A DNA stretch of 64,000 nucleotides from Alphaproteobacteria bacterium HGW-Alphaproteobacteria-7 (GTDB lineage: Bacteria; Pseudomonadota; Alphaproteobacteria; Sphingomonadales; Sphingomonadaceae): NCBI GenBank assembly GCA_002842735.1, contig PHEB01000007.1:31498-95497 (forward strand), read 5' to 3'. This document shows, piece after piece, positions 17,507 to 25,172 of the stretch. The first letter of the stretch is position 1; each line of letters begins with the position of its first letter. The notes under the pieces are model-generated. The model was not told the origin of the DNA, ran no database searches, and saw only the letters and a program-made list of their open reading frames with translations. Made by a program: the position numbers and the translations under genes.

Positions 17507-19655
17507 GATCTTCGTTCCTATGACCTCACCCCATCGAACCACCAGTGACATCAAGTTTAGCCATGCGCTGACTGGGCCTTACTTGCCAACGCCAGGCAAG
17601 GCTCCAGGATGGCCTTTCACCGCGATGGCACCGTGGAAGATCGATGTCGACGCAGCCGTTGATGAATGGGTTAGGGGTCTTGTCGAGTGGCGTCATGAGC
17701 ATCTGATTCGTATAGGCTTTGACGACGCACTCTACCGTGAACCCGCGCTCCAATGGGCGCAATCGAATTTCGTCCATGCGTTAGCGATGGTCGAAGACCG
17801 TTACTTTTTCGATGTTGATGCCGGGGAATATACGGTCAATCGCTATCTCGACGATCTCGAAGCCCGTTACGGTGGGATCGACAGTGTGCTCATTTGGTAT
17901 ATCTATCCCAATATCGGGATAGATGACCGCAACCAATTTGATTTGGCTAAGGCGTTACCTGGTGGTATTCTGGCACTAAAGCGGGTGGTCGCAGATTTTC
18001 ACGCTCGCGGGGTTAAGGTGTTTCTTCCGACAATGCCGTGGGATAACGGCACGCGCGAAGACACGGCTTCCGATTGGGATCGAATGGCCGATCTTGTCGC
18101 CGAAACTGGTGCTGATGGAATAAACGGTGACACCTATTCCGGCGTGCCGCGCGCATTTCATACCGCCTGTGAAGCGCGGGGAACAAAGGTCATTCTTCAG
18201 CCAGAATCGACCGCGCAGGCAGGGGACCATCACCTGTCGTGGAACTTGCAGAGTTGGAGCAAGCGCATACCTGATGAGACAATTCCAACAGTTGTTAAGC
18301 TTAAGTGGCTAGAGCCGCGTCATATCATTAACATCGAAAATCGCTGGAGCCGAAACCGTACCAACGATCTGCAGCACGCATTCTTCAATGGTATCGGCTA
18401 CGTTGCGTGGGAAAACGTGTTCGGATTTGTCAATCTCTTCACTGAGCGCGATGCCGAAACCCTGCGCCGCGTGGCGACGGTGCAGCGCCAGTTTTGCGTT
18501 GAACTTACGGGGGCGGATTGGCACCCCTATGAGCGGACGTTGCAGAACGGTGTTTTTGCAAGCCGTTGGCCAGGCGCTGGCCGCACGCTGTGGACACTGA
18601 TTAACCGGCAAGAGTACACGATTGGTGGCGAGCAATTAGCCGTGCCACACACAGGTGGCACAGTGTACTACGATGTCTGGGGCGGAATGCGTATCGAACC
18701 GCGAATCGAAGATGGTCGCGCAATTCTTGGCACTGAATTGGACGGCAACGGTTTCGGAGCCTTTCTGGCCGACACGACGGGCGGAGATCTCAGCAATTTT
18801 CTAGCGCAGATGCGCGATTTTTCAAAACAGCCCTTGTCCGCATACTCGAACGAATGGACGGCTGCCCGCCAAGAGCTCGTCCCAGTCAAACCGACACCCA
18901 AGTATGAGAATGCACCTGAGGGGATGGTTGCCATTCCCGCCGCATTGTTTGATTTTAAGGTTCGCGGCTTGGTGATCGAAGGCTACGCCCAAGCTGGTGT
19001 TGATGTTCAATACCCGTGGGAGACCGAGCCCCGGCGCGACCATCGCCATCGTATCGATATTCCTGCCTTCGCTATTGATCGCCACCCGGTTACAAACGCG
19101 CAATTCAAAGAATTTATCGAAGCAAGTGGTTACGCACCGCACGACCAACAAAGCTTTCTGTCGCACTGGATCGATGGCGCACCTCCCTCGGGTTGGGATG
19201 ATTGTCCCGTAACATGGGTCGCGATGGATGACGCGCAGGCTTATGCAAGCTGGGCTGGTAAAAGGCTCCCGCGCGAGTGGGAATGGCAATATGCGGCGCA
19301 GGGCTCCGATGGACGGCGCTATCCGTGGGGCAATCATTGGCGTGATGACAATGCGCCCAATGCCAGCATGAAGCGCCGAATGGCTCGCCCACCCGTAATT
19401 GGCCGCCACCCTAGCGGTGCAAGCCCATTCGGAGTCGAAGATCTCGTCGGCACCATATGGCAATGGACCGACGAATACCGGGATGAACATGTGCGTGCCG
19501 CCGTGTTACGCGGTGGCAATGCCTATCAGCCGCAAACATCTCATTGGTATTTCCCCCAAGCCTACGCGCTCGACGAGCACGGCAAGTACTTATTAATGGC
19601 GCCGGCAAAGGACCGCTCGGCAGGAATCGGGTTTCGCTGTGTCGTTGATCTGTGA
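17499..19655 (+). CDS. TIM-barrel glycosidase-like domain fused to a SUMF1/FGE-like domain
   Basis: A 718-residue fusion. Residues about 40-340 look like an (alpha/beta)8 glycoside-hydrolase-type barrel (IDSVLIWYIYPNIG, FHARGVKVFLPTMPWDNGT, GADGINGDTYSGVP), and a beta-rich stretch with WTLINRQEYTIGG resembles a glycosidase accessory domain. Residues about 475-718 are a formylglycine-generating-enzyme-like domain (IDRHPVTNAQFKEFIEASGY, GKRLPREWEWQYAAQG, VLRGGNAYQ, GIGFRC). The catalytic Cys pair of true FGE is not conserved: only the Cys in GFRC near the end is seen, so a binding or other role is likelier than sulfatase activation. No signal peptide. Starts are possible at 17499 or 17520. No specific function is assigned. 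Confidence 0.75.
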   Translation: MLEIFVPMTSPHRTTSDIKFSHALTGPYLPTPGKAPGWPFTAMAPWKIDVDAAVDEWVRGLVEWRHEHLIRIGFDDALYREPALQWAQSNFVHALAMVEDRYFFDVDAGEYTVNRYLDDLEARYGGIDSVLIWYIYPNIGIDDRNQFDLAKALPGGILALKRVVADFHARGVKVFLPTMPWDNGTREDTASDWDRMADLVAETGADGINGDTYSGVPRAFHTACEARGTKVILQPESTAQAGDHHLSWNLQSWSKRIPDETIPTVVKLKWLEPRHIINIENRWSRNRTNDLQHAFFNGIGYVAWENVFGFVNLFTERDAETLRRVATVQRQFCVELTGADWHPYERTLQNGVFASRWPGAGRTLWTLINRQEYTIGGEQLAVPHTGGTVYYDVWGGMRIEPRIEDGRAILGTELDGNGFGAFLADTTGGDLSNFLAQMRDFSKQPLSAYSNEWTAARQELVPVKPTPKYENAPEGMVAIPAALFDFKVRGLVIEGYAQAGVDVQYPWETEPRRDHRHRIDIPAFAIDRHPVTNAQFKEFIEASGYAPHDQQSFLSHWIDGAPPSGWDDCPVTWVAMDDAQAYASWAGKRLPREWEWQYAAQGSDGRRYPWGNHWRDDNAPNASMKRRMARPPVIGRHPSGASPFGVEDLVGTIWQWTDEYRDEHVRAAVLRGGNAYQPQTSHWYFPQAYALDEHGKYLLMAPAKDRSAGIGFRCVVDL

Positions 19656-21450
19656 CGCCATGCGCTTCGCGCCGCTTGGATCGGTAGCTCTTGGGGGCCT
19701 ATTGGGTGAGGCCGTCGAGGCCAACCGGACTGGTCGGTTGCGCACATTTATCGTCAATGAAACGAGCGAGGCAATTGCAATCTTCGCCCGTGATCGCGCC
19801 CAAGCGAACGTGCAGGGCGATTGGTATGGCGAACATGCTGGGAAATGGCTTCTTGCCGCCGTCAAAGCCGCCAAACGTATCGATGACGCGGAGCTTTTGG
19901 GACGGGCAAGGCGGGTCGCCGACTGGTTGATCGATCAGCAAGAAGCAGATGGGTATTTGGGTACCTATGCGCCTTCCCGCCGTTTCATGCGCCGTCAGCC
20001 GCCCAAACCGCCGAGCTGGGATGGGGCGCCGGCGGAACGGACGTGGGATATCTGGAACCACAGCTACCTCGTCCTTGGCTTCCTTGAACTGCACACTGCA
20101 ACGACTGATGCGCGGTATCTTCAGGCAGCGCGCGCGATCGGCGATCTATGTCTTAACACGCTTACAAAGGGACAGATTGCGATTACCGAACTTGGCAACC
20201 ACTTTGGCTTGTCTGCATCGGTTTTGCTCGATCCTGCCGTGGAATTGCATCTCGCTACTGGCGAACAGGATTATCTCGATCTTGCGTTGTTGATAGTGGA
20301 TCAAATCGAGCGAGAACCGGGCAACCGTATGTTCAGTCAGGCACTCGATGGGGTGGATCCGTCGGCAATTGCCACCGGGAAAGCCTATCAGTTGCTGTGG
20401 AACATGGTTGGTGTGGCCAAGCTTTATCGTGTAACTGGCGATGGGCGGTTTCTTACGGCTACGCTAAACATCTGGCAGGCAGTGCGCGATCACCACCTGA
20501 CCCTTGGCGGGGGGCCATGGGGGGGCGTGGCACATCGGTCACGCGAGGTATTCAACCCGGTGGGCACCTTCGACCCACAAGCTTATGTCGAAACCTGTTC
20601 GACGATGGCATGGATCCAACTCAATCGCGAATTGCTTCGCATCCTTGGCGAGGCACGCTTCGCGGAAGAAATTGAGCGCAGTGCGTATAATGACCTCCTC
20701 GGGGCGCAGGCTCCGAACGGCGAGGACTGGTGTTATTACAGCTTTCCCAACGGGAAGCGGGTGCACACGACCTACTGGCGCTGCTGCAAGTCGAGCGGTG
20801 CGGTCGCTTTGGAAGAGCTGTCATCGTTGGCATATGCCGTGACCAAAGGCGGTGAGATCGCAATAAACCTGCTTGGGCCATCAACAGCACATATCGATGT
20901 GCCGGGAGTGGGCCAAGTTTGCATCGTCCAAACCACCGCTTACCCGTTTGATGGCGAAATCAAGATCGCAATGCAGCAGTCGGGTGTATCCGTGCCTCTC
21001 CTCATTCGTGTGCCCGAATGGGCAGAGGGAGCCGTCATAAAGCAGACGGGCACCGCACTCATTCCCGGCACATATGCCCGGATCGAAACTGCGGGTGATA
21101 TCACCATCACCCTACCCATGGTGCCAAGACATCATCGGCGGGAAGCCCATAATGTGCAGCAGTCGTTGGCACCCGATGGCTCGCCGGTCGAGCAGGAGGT
21201 CATGCGCCACGCCTATGCTGCGATCACCCGAGGCCCGCTGGTCTATGCGACCCGCCTGGTTGATGGGTATAAACCAGTCGAGACCATCAGGCCCGCTGCC
21301 TCCGCGCTGTCAATGGCCGATGACGATGTTGTGCTCTCGCTCCAGGACCGATCGCCGATCATCTTTGAACCATATTTCCGAGCCGGCGGCCGACACCACG
21401 GAAGCTGGCGTTTGACGTGGCTGCGTCTGCCGCCCGAGGAAGTCGCATGA
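19639..21450 (+). CDS. GH127 family glycosidase (beta-L-arabinofuranosidase type)
   Basis: A 603-residue (alpha/alpha)6-barrel protein of the DUF1680/GH127 family, whose founding member releases L-arabinose from beta-L-arabinofuranosides. The zinc site of that enzyme is conserved in full: ETC (Glu318, Cys320) and YWRCCKSSGA (Cys382, Cys383) match HypBA1 Glu338, Cys340, Cys417 (nucleophile) and Cys418. Other family motifs are GEHAGKWL and DIWNHSYL. No signal peptide is seen, so hydrolysis would be cytoplasmic after import. GTG at 19639 overlaps the upstream stop by 17 bases; an ATG at 19660 is equally possible. Other GH127 enzymes act on branched furanoses, so the sugar is not certain. Confidence 0.85.
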   Translation: MSLICDAMRFAPLGSVALGGLLGEAVEANRTGRLRTFIVNETSEAIAIFARDRAQANVQGDWYGEHAGKWLLAAVKAAKRIDDAELLGRARRVADWLIDQQEADGYLGTYAPSRRFMRRQPPKPPSWDGAPAERTWDIWNHSYLVLGFLELHTATTDARYLQAARAIGDLCLNTLTKGQIAITELGNHFGLSASVLLDPAVELHLATGEQDYLDLALLIVDQIEREPGNRMFSQALDGVDPSAIATGKAYQLLWNMVGVAKLYRVTGDGRFLTATLNIWQAVRDHHLTLGGGPWGGVAHRSREVFNPVGTFDPQAYVETCSTMAWIQLNRELLRILGEARFAEEIERSAYNDLLGAQAPNGEDWCYYSFPNGKRVHTTYWRCCKSSGAVALEELSSLAYAVTKGGEIAINLLGPSTAHIDVPGVGQVCIVQTTAYPFDGEIKIAMQQSGVSVPLLIRVPEWAEGAVIKQTGTALIPGTYARIETAGDITITLPMVPRHHRREAHNVQQSLAPDGSPVEQEVMRHAYAAITRGPLVYATRLVDGYKPVETIRPAASALSMADDDVVLSLQDRSPIIFEPYFRAGGRHHGSWRLTWLRLPPEEVA

Positions 21451-22610
21451 GCGCATTCCGCAACCCGAAGCGAGAGGGCCCCTCGGGGCCGCTCAGCGGC
21501 ATTAAAGTGCTCGACCTCAGCGCTTATATTGCCGGTCCTTATGGTTGCACACTGCTGGCCGACCAGGGAGCCGATGTCATCAAGGTCGAGCCCCCATCGG
21601 GCGATAACTTGCGCCTATACCCCTCGACGCTCAATGGAGAGAACCGTGCCTTCCTTGGCGTCAACCGGTCTAAAAAGGGCGTAGTGCTAGATCTTAAGGC
21701 AACCGACGACCGACAAATCCTTCTGGGGCTAGTGGAGGAAGCCGATGTTCTGGTGCATAATTTCCGACCGGGTGTGCCGGGGCGGCTGGGGATCGATTAT
21801 GCCTCGCTGGCTGAGCTTAACCCCCGCCTGATCTACTGTGCGGTTACGGGCTATGGTGAAGATGGCCCCTTAGCCGGGCGCGCTGGTTATGACCAAGTTC
21901 TTCAGGCGATGACCGGAATGTGCGTGTTGCAAGGCAGGTCCGACGGACCTCCAGAGCTGACTTACGGTTCGCCAGTAGACTACTATGCCGCCTCATTGGT
22001 CGCGGCCGGAGTCGCATCGGCGCTATATGAGCGGGAGCGCAGCAACAGGGGTCAATACGTCGGAGTGTCGTTGCTTCGCAGCGCGCTGGCGATGCAGTCT
22101 GCTCGCATGGTGAAGGGGCCGGGTGAGCGTCATGATATCTCACGCGATATGCGATCTGGCGGCATCACTGGCCTGCACCCGACCGCCGACGGTTGGCTAT
22201 ACCTGTCAGCAAATACCCCGCACTTTTGGAGCGCCTTGTGCGAACGCACGGACCTTCCCGAACTCGCGGACGACCCCAGCTATGACAGCGTAAAGAAGCG
22301 AGCGGAGCGGGCTGAAGAGCTTGTCGCACGTTTGCGCGCTAAACTACTTCTCCGATCAGCTGAGGAGTGGGAGACTCTGCTGGCCGATGCAGTACCTTGT
22401 TCGGTCGTGCGCAGGGTCGAGGATATGTTTAACCACCCTCAGGTTGTCGCTGAAGGCCTGATGGCTGAAATTTCCCACCCGATACTTGGCAGCTACAAGG
22501 GAGTGGCACACCCGATCAAATATTCGCGAACGCCTGGGCCATTGCCGTTCGCCGCACCTCTCCTTGATGAGGATCGTTCGGAAATCAAGGGTCGCGATAT
22601 GAGCAACTGA
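21447..22610 (+). CDS. Family III CoA-transferase (CaiB/BaiF)
   Basis: A 387-residue CoA-transferase of the CaiB/BaiF family, which moves CoA between carboxylic acids, commonly from succinyl-CoA. The N-terminus has VLDLSAYIAGPYGCTLLADQ and GADVIKVEPPSGD, then VHNFRPG, and the catalytic aspartate is probably Asp178 in GSPVDYYAAS. The ATG at 21447 has a GAGGAAG ribosome site and overlaps the glycosidase stop as ATGA, so the start is secure. It closes the plus-strand operon. With the divergent CitE-like lyase it would make a two-step route: activate a hydroxy acid to its CoA ester and then split it. The acid is unknown. Confidence 0.88.
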   Translation: MSAFRNPKREGPSGPLSGIKVLDLSAYIAGPYGCTLLADQGADVIKVEPPSGDNLRLYPSTLNGENRAFLGVNRSKKGVVLDLKATDDRQILLGLVEEADVLVHNFRPGVPGRLGIDYASLAELNPRLIYCAVTGYGEDGPLAGRAGYDQVLQAMTGMCVLQGRSDGPPELTYGSPVDYYAASLVAAGVASALYERERSNRGQYVGVSLLRSALAMQSARMVKGPGERHDISRDMRSGGITGLHPTADGWLYLSANTPHFWSALCERTDLPELADDPSYDSVKKRAERAEELVARLRAKLLLRSAEEWETLLADAVPCSVVRRVEDMFNHPQVVAEGLMAEISHPILGSYKGVAHPIKYSRTPGPLPFAAPLLDEDRSEIKGRDMSN

Positions 22611-22636
22611 TCGCCTGCACGGCCACCTGAACAACT

Positions 22637-22654
22637 GACCGGCTGAAGCCGGTC
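22637..22654 (+). terminator. Possible terminator hairpin after the island
   Basis: GACCGG and CCGGTC flank a CTGAAG loop (stem can extend to 8 bp) 27 bases after the CoA-transferase stop. There is no U-run, so an intrinsic terminator is only possible. Confidence 0.35.
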
Positions 22655-22847
22655 GTCTAATAGCGGGGCGGATCGCGCATGTTTTTTGTTGGCGGCGGCC
22701 ATCGCGCGATGGATCAAGGATGCCAGTGTTGGGAGCATGGACGTCTTCGCAGTCAACATGTGCCGCTGCATTGTCCGTCGTCAGAACATTTGGCGCGGCG
22801 GTGGTTTTCGATGTATTGATAGGGAAGGGAAAAACGGGGGCGGCGCA

Positions 22848-24824
22848 ATGGTGGGCAGGATTGACGCTGACGAGACGCGGAGCGGGCAACGCCCGTCGGT
22901 TTTCGTCAGCTATTCGCGCGTCGATCTCGACCGCTCGCGTCCGGTCATCACGCTGCTTGAGGCTGCGGGTTTCGACGTGTGGTGGGATGGCAGGCTCGAA
23001 GGCGGTGAAAACTACCTTGTCACCACCGAAACGGCACTTGAGTCCGCTGATTGCGTGGTGGTGCTGTGGTCGCAACAGTCAGTCGTCTCGCACTGGGTCC
23101 GCGACGAGGCCCAGCGCGGACGCGAGCGCGGATGCCTCGTGCCGCTATCGCTCGATGGCACCATGGCCCCGCTGGGTTTTCGCCAGTTCCAGTTGCTCGA
23201 CATCGCGGGTTGGTCGGGTGATCCGGCGGCGCAAGACGCGCAGCGCATCCTTGTGGCGGTGCGTTCCAAGTCAGGCCAATCCACACCCGGCCCTGCGCCC
23301 GTATCCCCGCTGGCGGTTGCGGCCATTCCCGCCAGCGGCCCTGTGCTGTCGCGGCGGGCCGCGCTGATTGGCGGAACGGGACTTGCCGGAGCGGCGGCGA
23401 TCACTGCGGGCTGGGCCATCGGCCTGTTCACCCCGGCTGCGGCTGGCGCGGTGTCGATGGTGGTTCTGCCCTTTTCCAATCTGACCGGAGACAAGAGCAA
23501 GGCGTGGTTTTCCGACGGCCTATCGAATGAACTGCGCGCGGTGCTGGTGCGCAACCCGCGGCTCAAGGTCGCTGCGCCAACGTCTTCCAGCGCGATCGCG
23601 GGCGAGGACGAATTCGCCATTGGCCGTAAACTTGGTGTCGATCATATCCTGCGCGGCAGCGTGCAGCGCGATTCGGAACAGATGCGCGTTTCGGCCGAGC
23701 TGGTCGAGATCAATGGCGGGCTGGTGCGCTGGGCCGAAAGCTATGACCGCGCGGTAGAGGACGTGTTCGCGCTCCAGTCGGAAATCGCCGAAACCGTGGC
23801 CACGTCGCTGGTGGCCACCGTGGCTTCGGACGATGAACTGAAGACCAGTATCGCGGCCCAGCGCGATGTCGGCGGAACCGAGAATATCGCCGCGTTCGAA
23901 GCTTTCCTGCGGGGTCATGCGCTTTATGATCTGTCTGCCGGGGCAGCGACAGACCGGGCGGCGCTGATCCAGTTCGAAGCCGCGATCGCCGAAGATCCAA
24001 ACTTTGCCGCAGCCCACGCCATGCGATCGACGATGCTTGCAGCGATCGCCAATAATGCCGCCAGCGATGGCGAGGAATCGCGCAAGCTGTTTTCTGATGC
24101 CATTGCCGCAGCCGAACAATCGCTTGCGCTCGAACAGCGCCTCGCGCGGGGACATCTCGCGCTTGGCTTTGCGCTCGCCAATGGCCAGCTCAAACCGGGA
24201 GCGGCATTGCCGCACTATCAGGCCGCCGAGCGCCTTGCCCCCGGCGATGCCGATGTGCTGCGCGCAGCGGCGAGTTTTCATGCCTATGGCACCGACCGCG
24301 CGCTTGCCGTGCGGATGATCGCGCAGGTGCTCGAACTCGATCCCCTCAATGCGCGGGCGTTCCGCACGGCCGGGTATATTACCCTGTTTGCACGCGATTA
24401 TGCCAGCGTGATCAAGCATATGCAGGGCGCGCTCGAACTCAATCCCAGCATTGCAAGCGCGCAGTTCGCCATGGCCATCGCGCGCCTGTTGCAGGGCGAT
24501 GCAGCGGGCGCGCTGGTCGCTGCGAAGGCGGAGCAGGGGAAGGCCTATGCCCTCACCGCTATCGCGATTGCCTCGCACCGGCTTGGCGATGCGGCAGGAT
24601 CGGACGCGGCGCTTGCATCGCTGGTGGCCGAATACGCGGACAGCCGATACCAGCGGGCGCAGGTGCATGCGCAGCGCGGTGAGGCGGATAAGGCGCTGGC
24701 GCTTCTGGAAAAAGCCTTGAGTGCGACCGATCCGGGTCTGTTGTGGGCACCGAACGACCCGTTGCTCGATCCGCTGAGGGGAGAGCGGCGGTTTGATGAA
24801 TTGCTTTTGCAGCTAACCTCGTGA
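22848..24824 (+). CDS. TIR domain - TolB-like - TPR membrane protein
   Basis: A 658-residue protein with a TIR domain at residues about 15-140 (PSVFVSYSRVD, GFDVWWDGRLEGG, WSQQSVVSHWVRDEAQ; Glu87 is a candidate NADase Glu), one membrane segment at about 171-194, a TolB-N/FlgO-like domain at about 203-315 (VLPFSNLTGDKSKAWFSDGL, HILRGSV) and TPR repeats to the end. The TIR end would be cytoplasmic and the TPR part periplasmic. This multidomain type occurs in sphingomonads and is usually thought to be a regulator or sensor; an NAD-consuming role cannot be excluded. The ATG at 22848 follows a GGGGG-rich site; earlier starts add an unlikely leader. It stands alone behind the island. Confidence 0.82.
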   Translation: MVGRIDADETRSGQRPSVFVSYSRVDLDRSRPVITLLEAAGFDVWWDGRLEGGENYLVTTETALESADCVVVLWSQQSVVSHWVRDEAQRGRERGCLVPLSLDGTMAPLGFRQFQLLDIAGWSGDPAAQDAQRILVAVRSKSGQSTPGPAPVSPLAVAAIPASGPVLSRRAALIGGTGLAGAAAITAGWAIGLFTPAAAGAVSMVVLPFSNLTGDKSKAWFSDGLSNELRAVLVRNPRLKVAAPTSSSAIAGEDEFAIGRKLGVDHILRGSVQRDSEQMRVSAELVEINGGLVRWAESYDRAVEDVFALQSEIAETVATSLVATVASDDELKTSIAAQRDVGGTENIAAFEAFLRGHALYDLSAGAATDRAALIQFEAAIAEDPNFAAAHAMRSTMLAAIANNAASDGEESRKLFSDAIAAAEQSLALEQRLARGHLALGFALANGQLKPGAALPHYQAAERLAPGDADVLRAAASFHAYGTDRALAVRMIAQVLELDPLNARAFRTAGYITLFARDYASVIKHMQGALELNPSIASAQFAMAIARLLQGDAAGALVAAKAEQGKAYALTAIAIASHRLGDAAGSDAALASLVAEYADSRYQRAQVHAQRGEADKALALLEKALSATDPGLLWAPNDPLLDPLRGERRFDELLLQLTS

Positions 24825-24867
24825 TAGCTCTCTGCCGCCCATCCGGGGCAATCGAGGGGGAAATACC

Positions 24868-25128
24868 ATGAAGAAGATCATGACTGCCGCCGTCCTGGCC
24901 GGCGCCGCGTTGGGGCTGGCTGCATGCAACGGCGAAACGACCGAGCCCGCGGCCGAAGATGTGGCCGAAGAAACCGGCACGGCAGAAGGTGACGTCGTGA
25001 CTGACGAAACCATGACAGACGAAGACGCTGCGGCGCTTGAGGCGGCGGCCGCTGCTGCCGAAGGAACCGAAACCAACAGCAATCCGATCGGCCCAGCCGC
25101 GTCATCGGCGGACGGCGCCGCTGAGTAA
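24868..25128 (+). CDS. Small acidic lipoprotein
   Basis: An 86-residue protein with a lipoprotein signal: MKKIMTAAVLAGAALGLAAC, with Cys20 in an LAAC lipobox. The mature part is low-complexity and very acidic (repeats of Glu, Asp, Thr, Ala; TDETMTDEDAAALEAAAAAA), with only two basic residues in the whole protein, the lysines of the signal peptide. It is probably an outer-membrane-anchored, disordered protein; no enzymatic domain is visible. A GAGGGGG ribosome site precedes the ATG. It follows the TIR protein by 43 bases and may be co-transcribed. The function is unknown. Confidence 0.75.
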   Translation: MKKIMTAAVLAGAALGLAACNGETTEPAAEDVAEETGTAEGDVVTDETMTDEDAAALEAAAAAAEGTETNSNPIGPAASSADGAAE

Positions 25129-25141
25129 CGTTCAACTTTGT

Positions 25142-25166
25142 GCGGCCTGGCGTGCTGCCGGGCCGC
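25142..25166. terminator. GC-rich hairpin between convergent genes
   Basis: GCGGCCTGGC and GCCGGGCCGC pair with one mismatch around a 5-base loop, between the lipoprotein stop (25128) and the end of the convergent protease gene (25173). It has no clear U-run on either strand, so it is a weak bidirectional terminator candidate. Confidence 0.35.
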
Positions 25167-25172
25167 GCAAGG

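Noticed and set aside
23520..24668. 382-codon frame on the - strand opposite the TIR/TPR gene
   Set aside because: Antisense of a TPR-rich coding region, Arg/Gly/His-rich, no recognisable domain.
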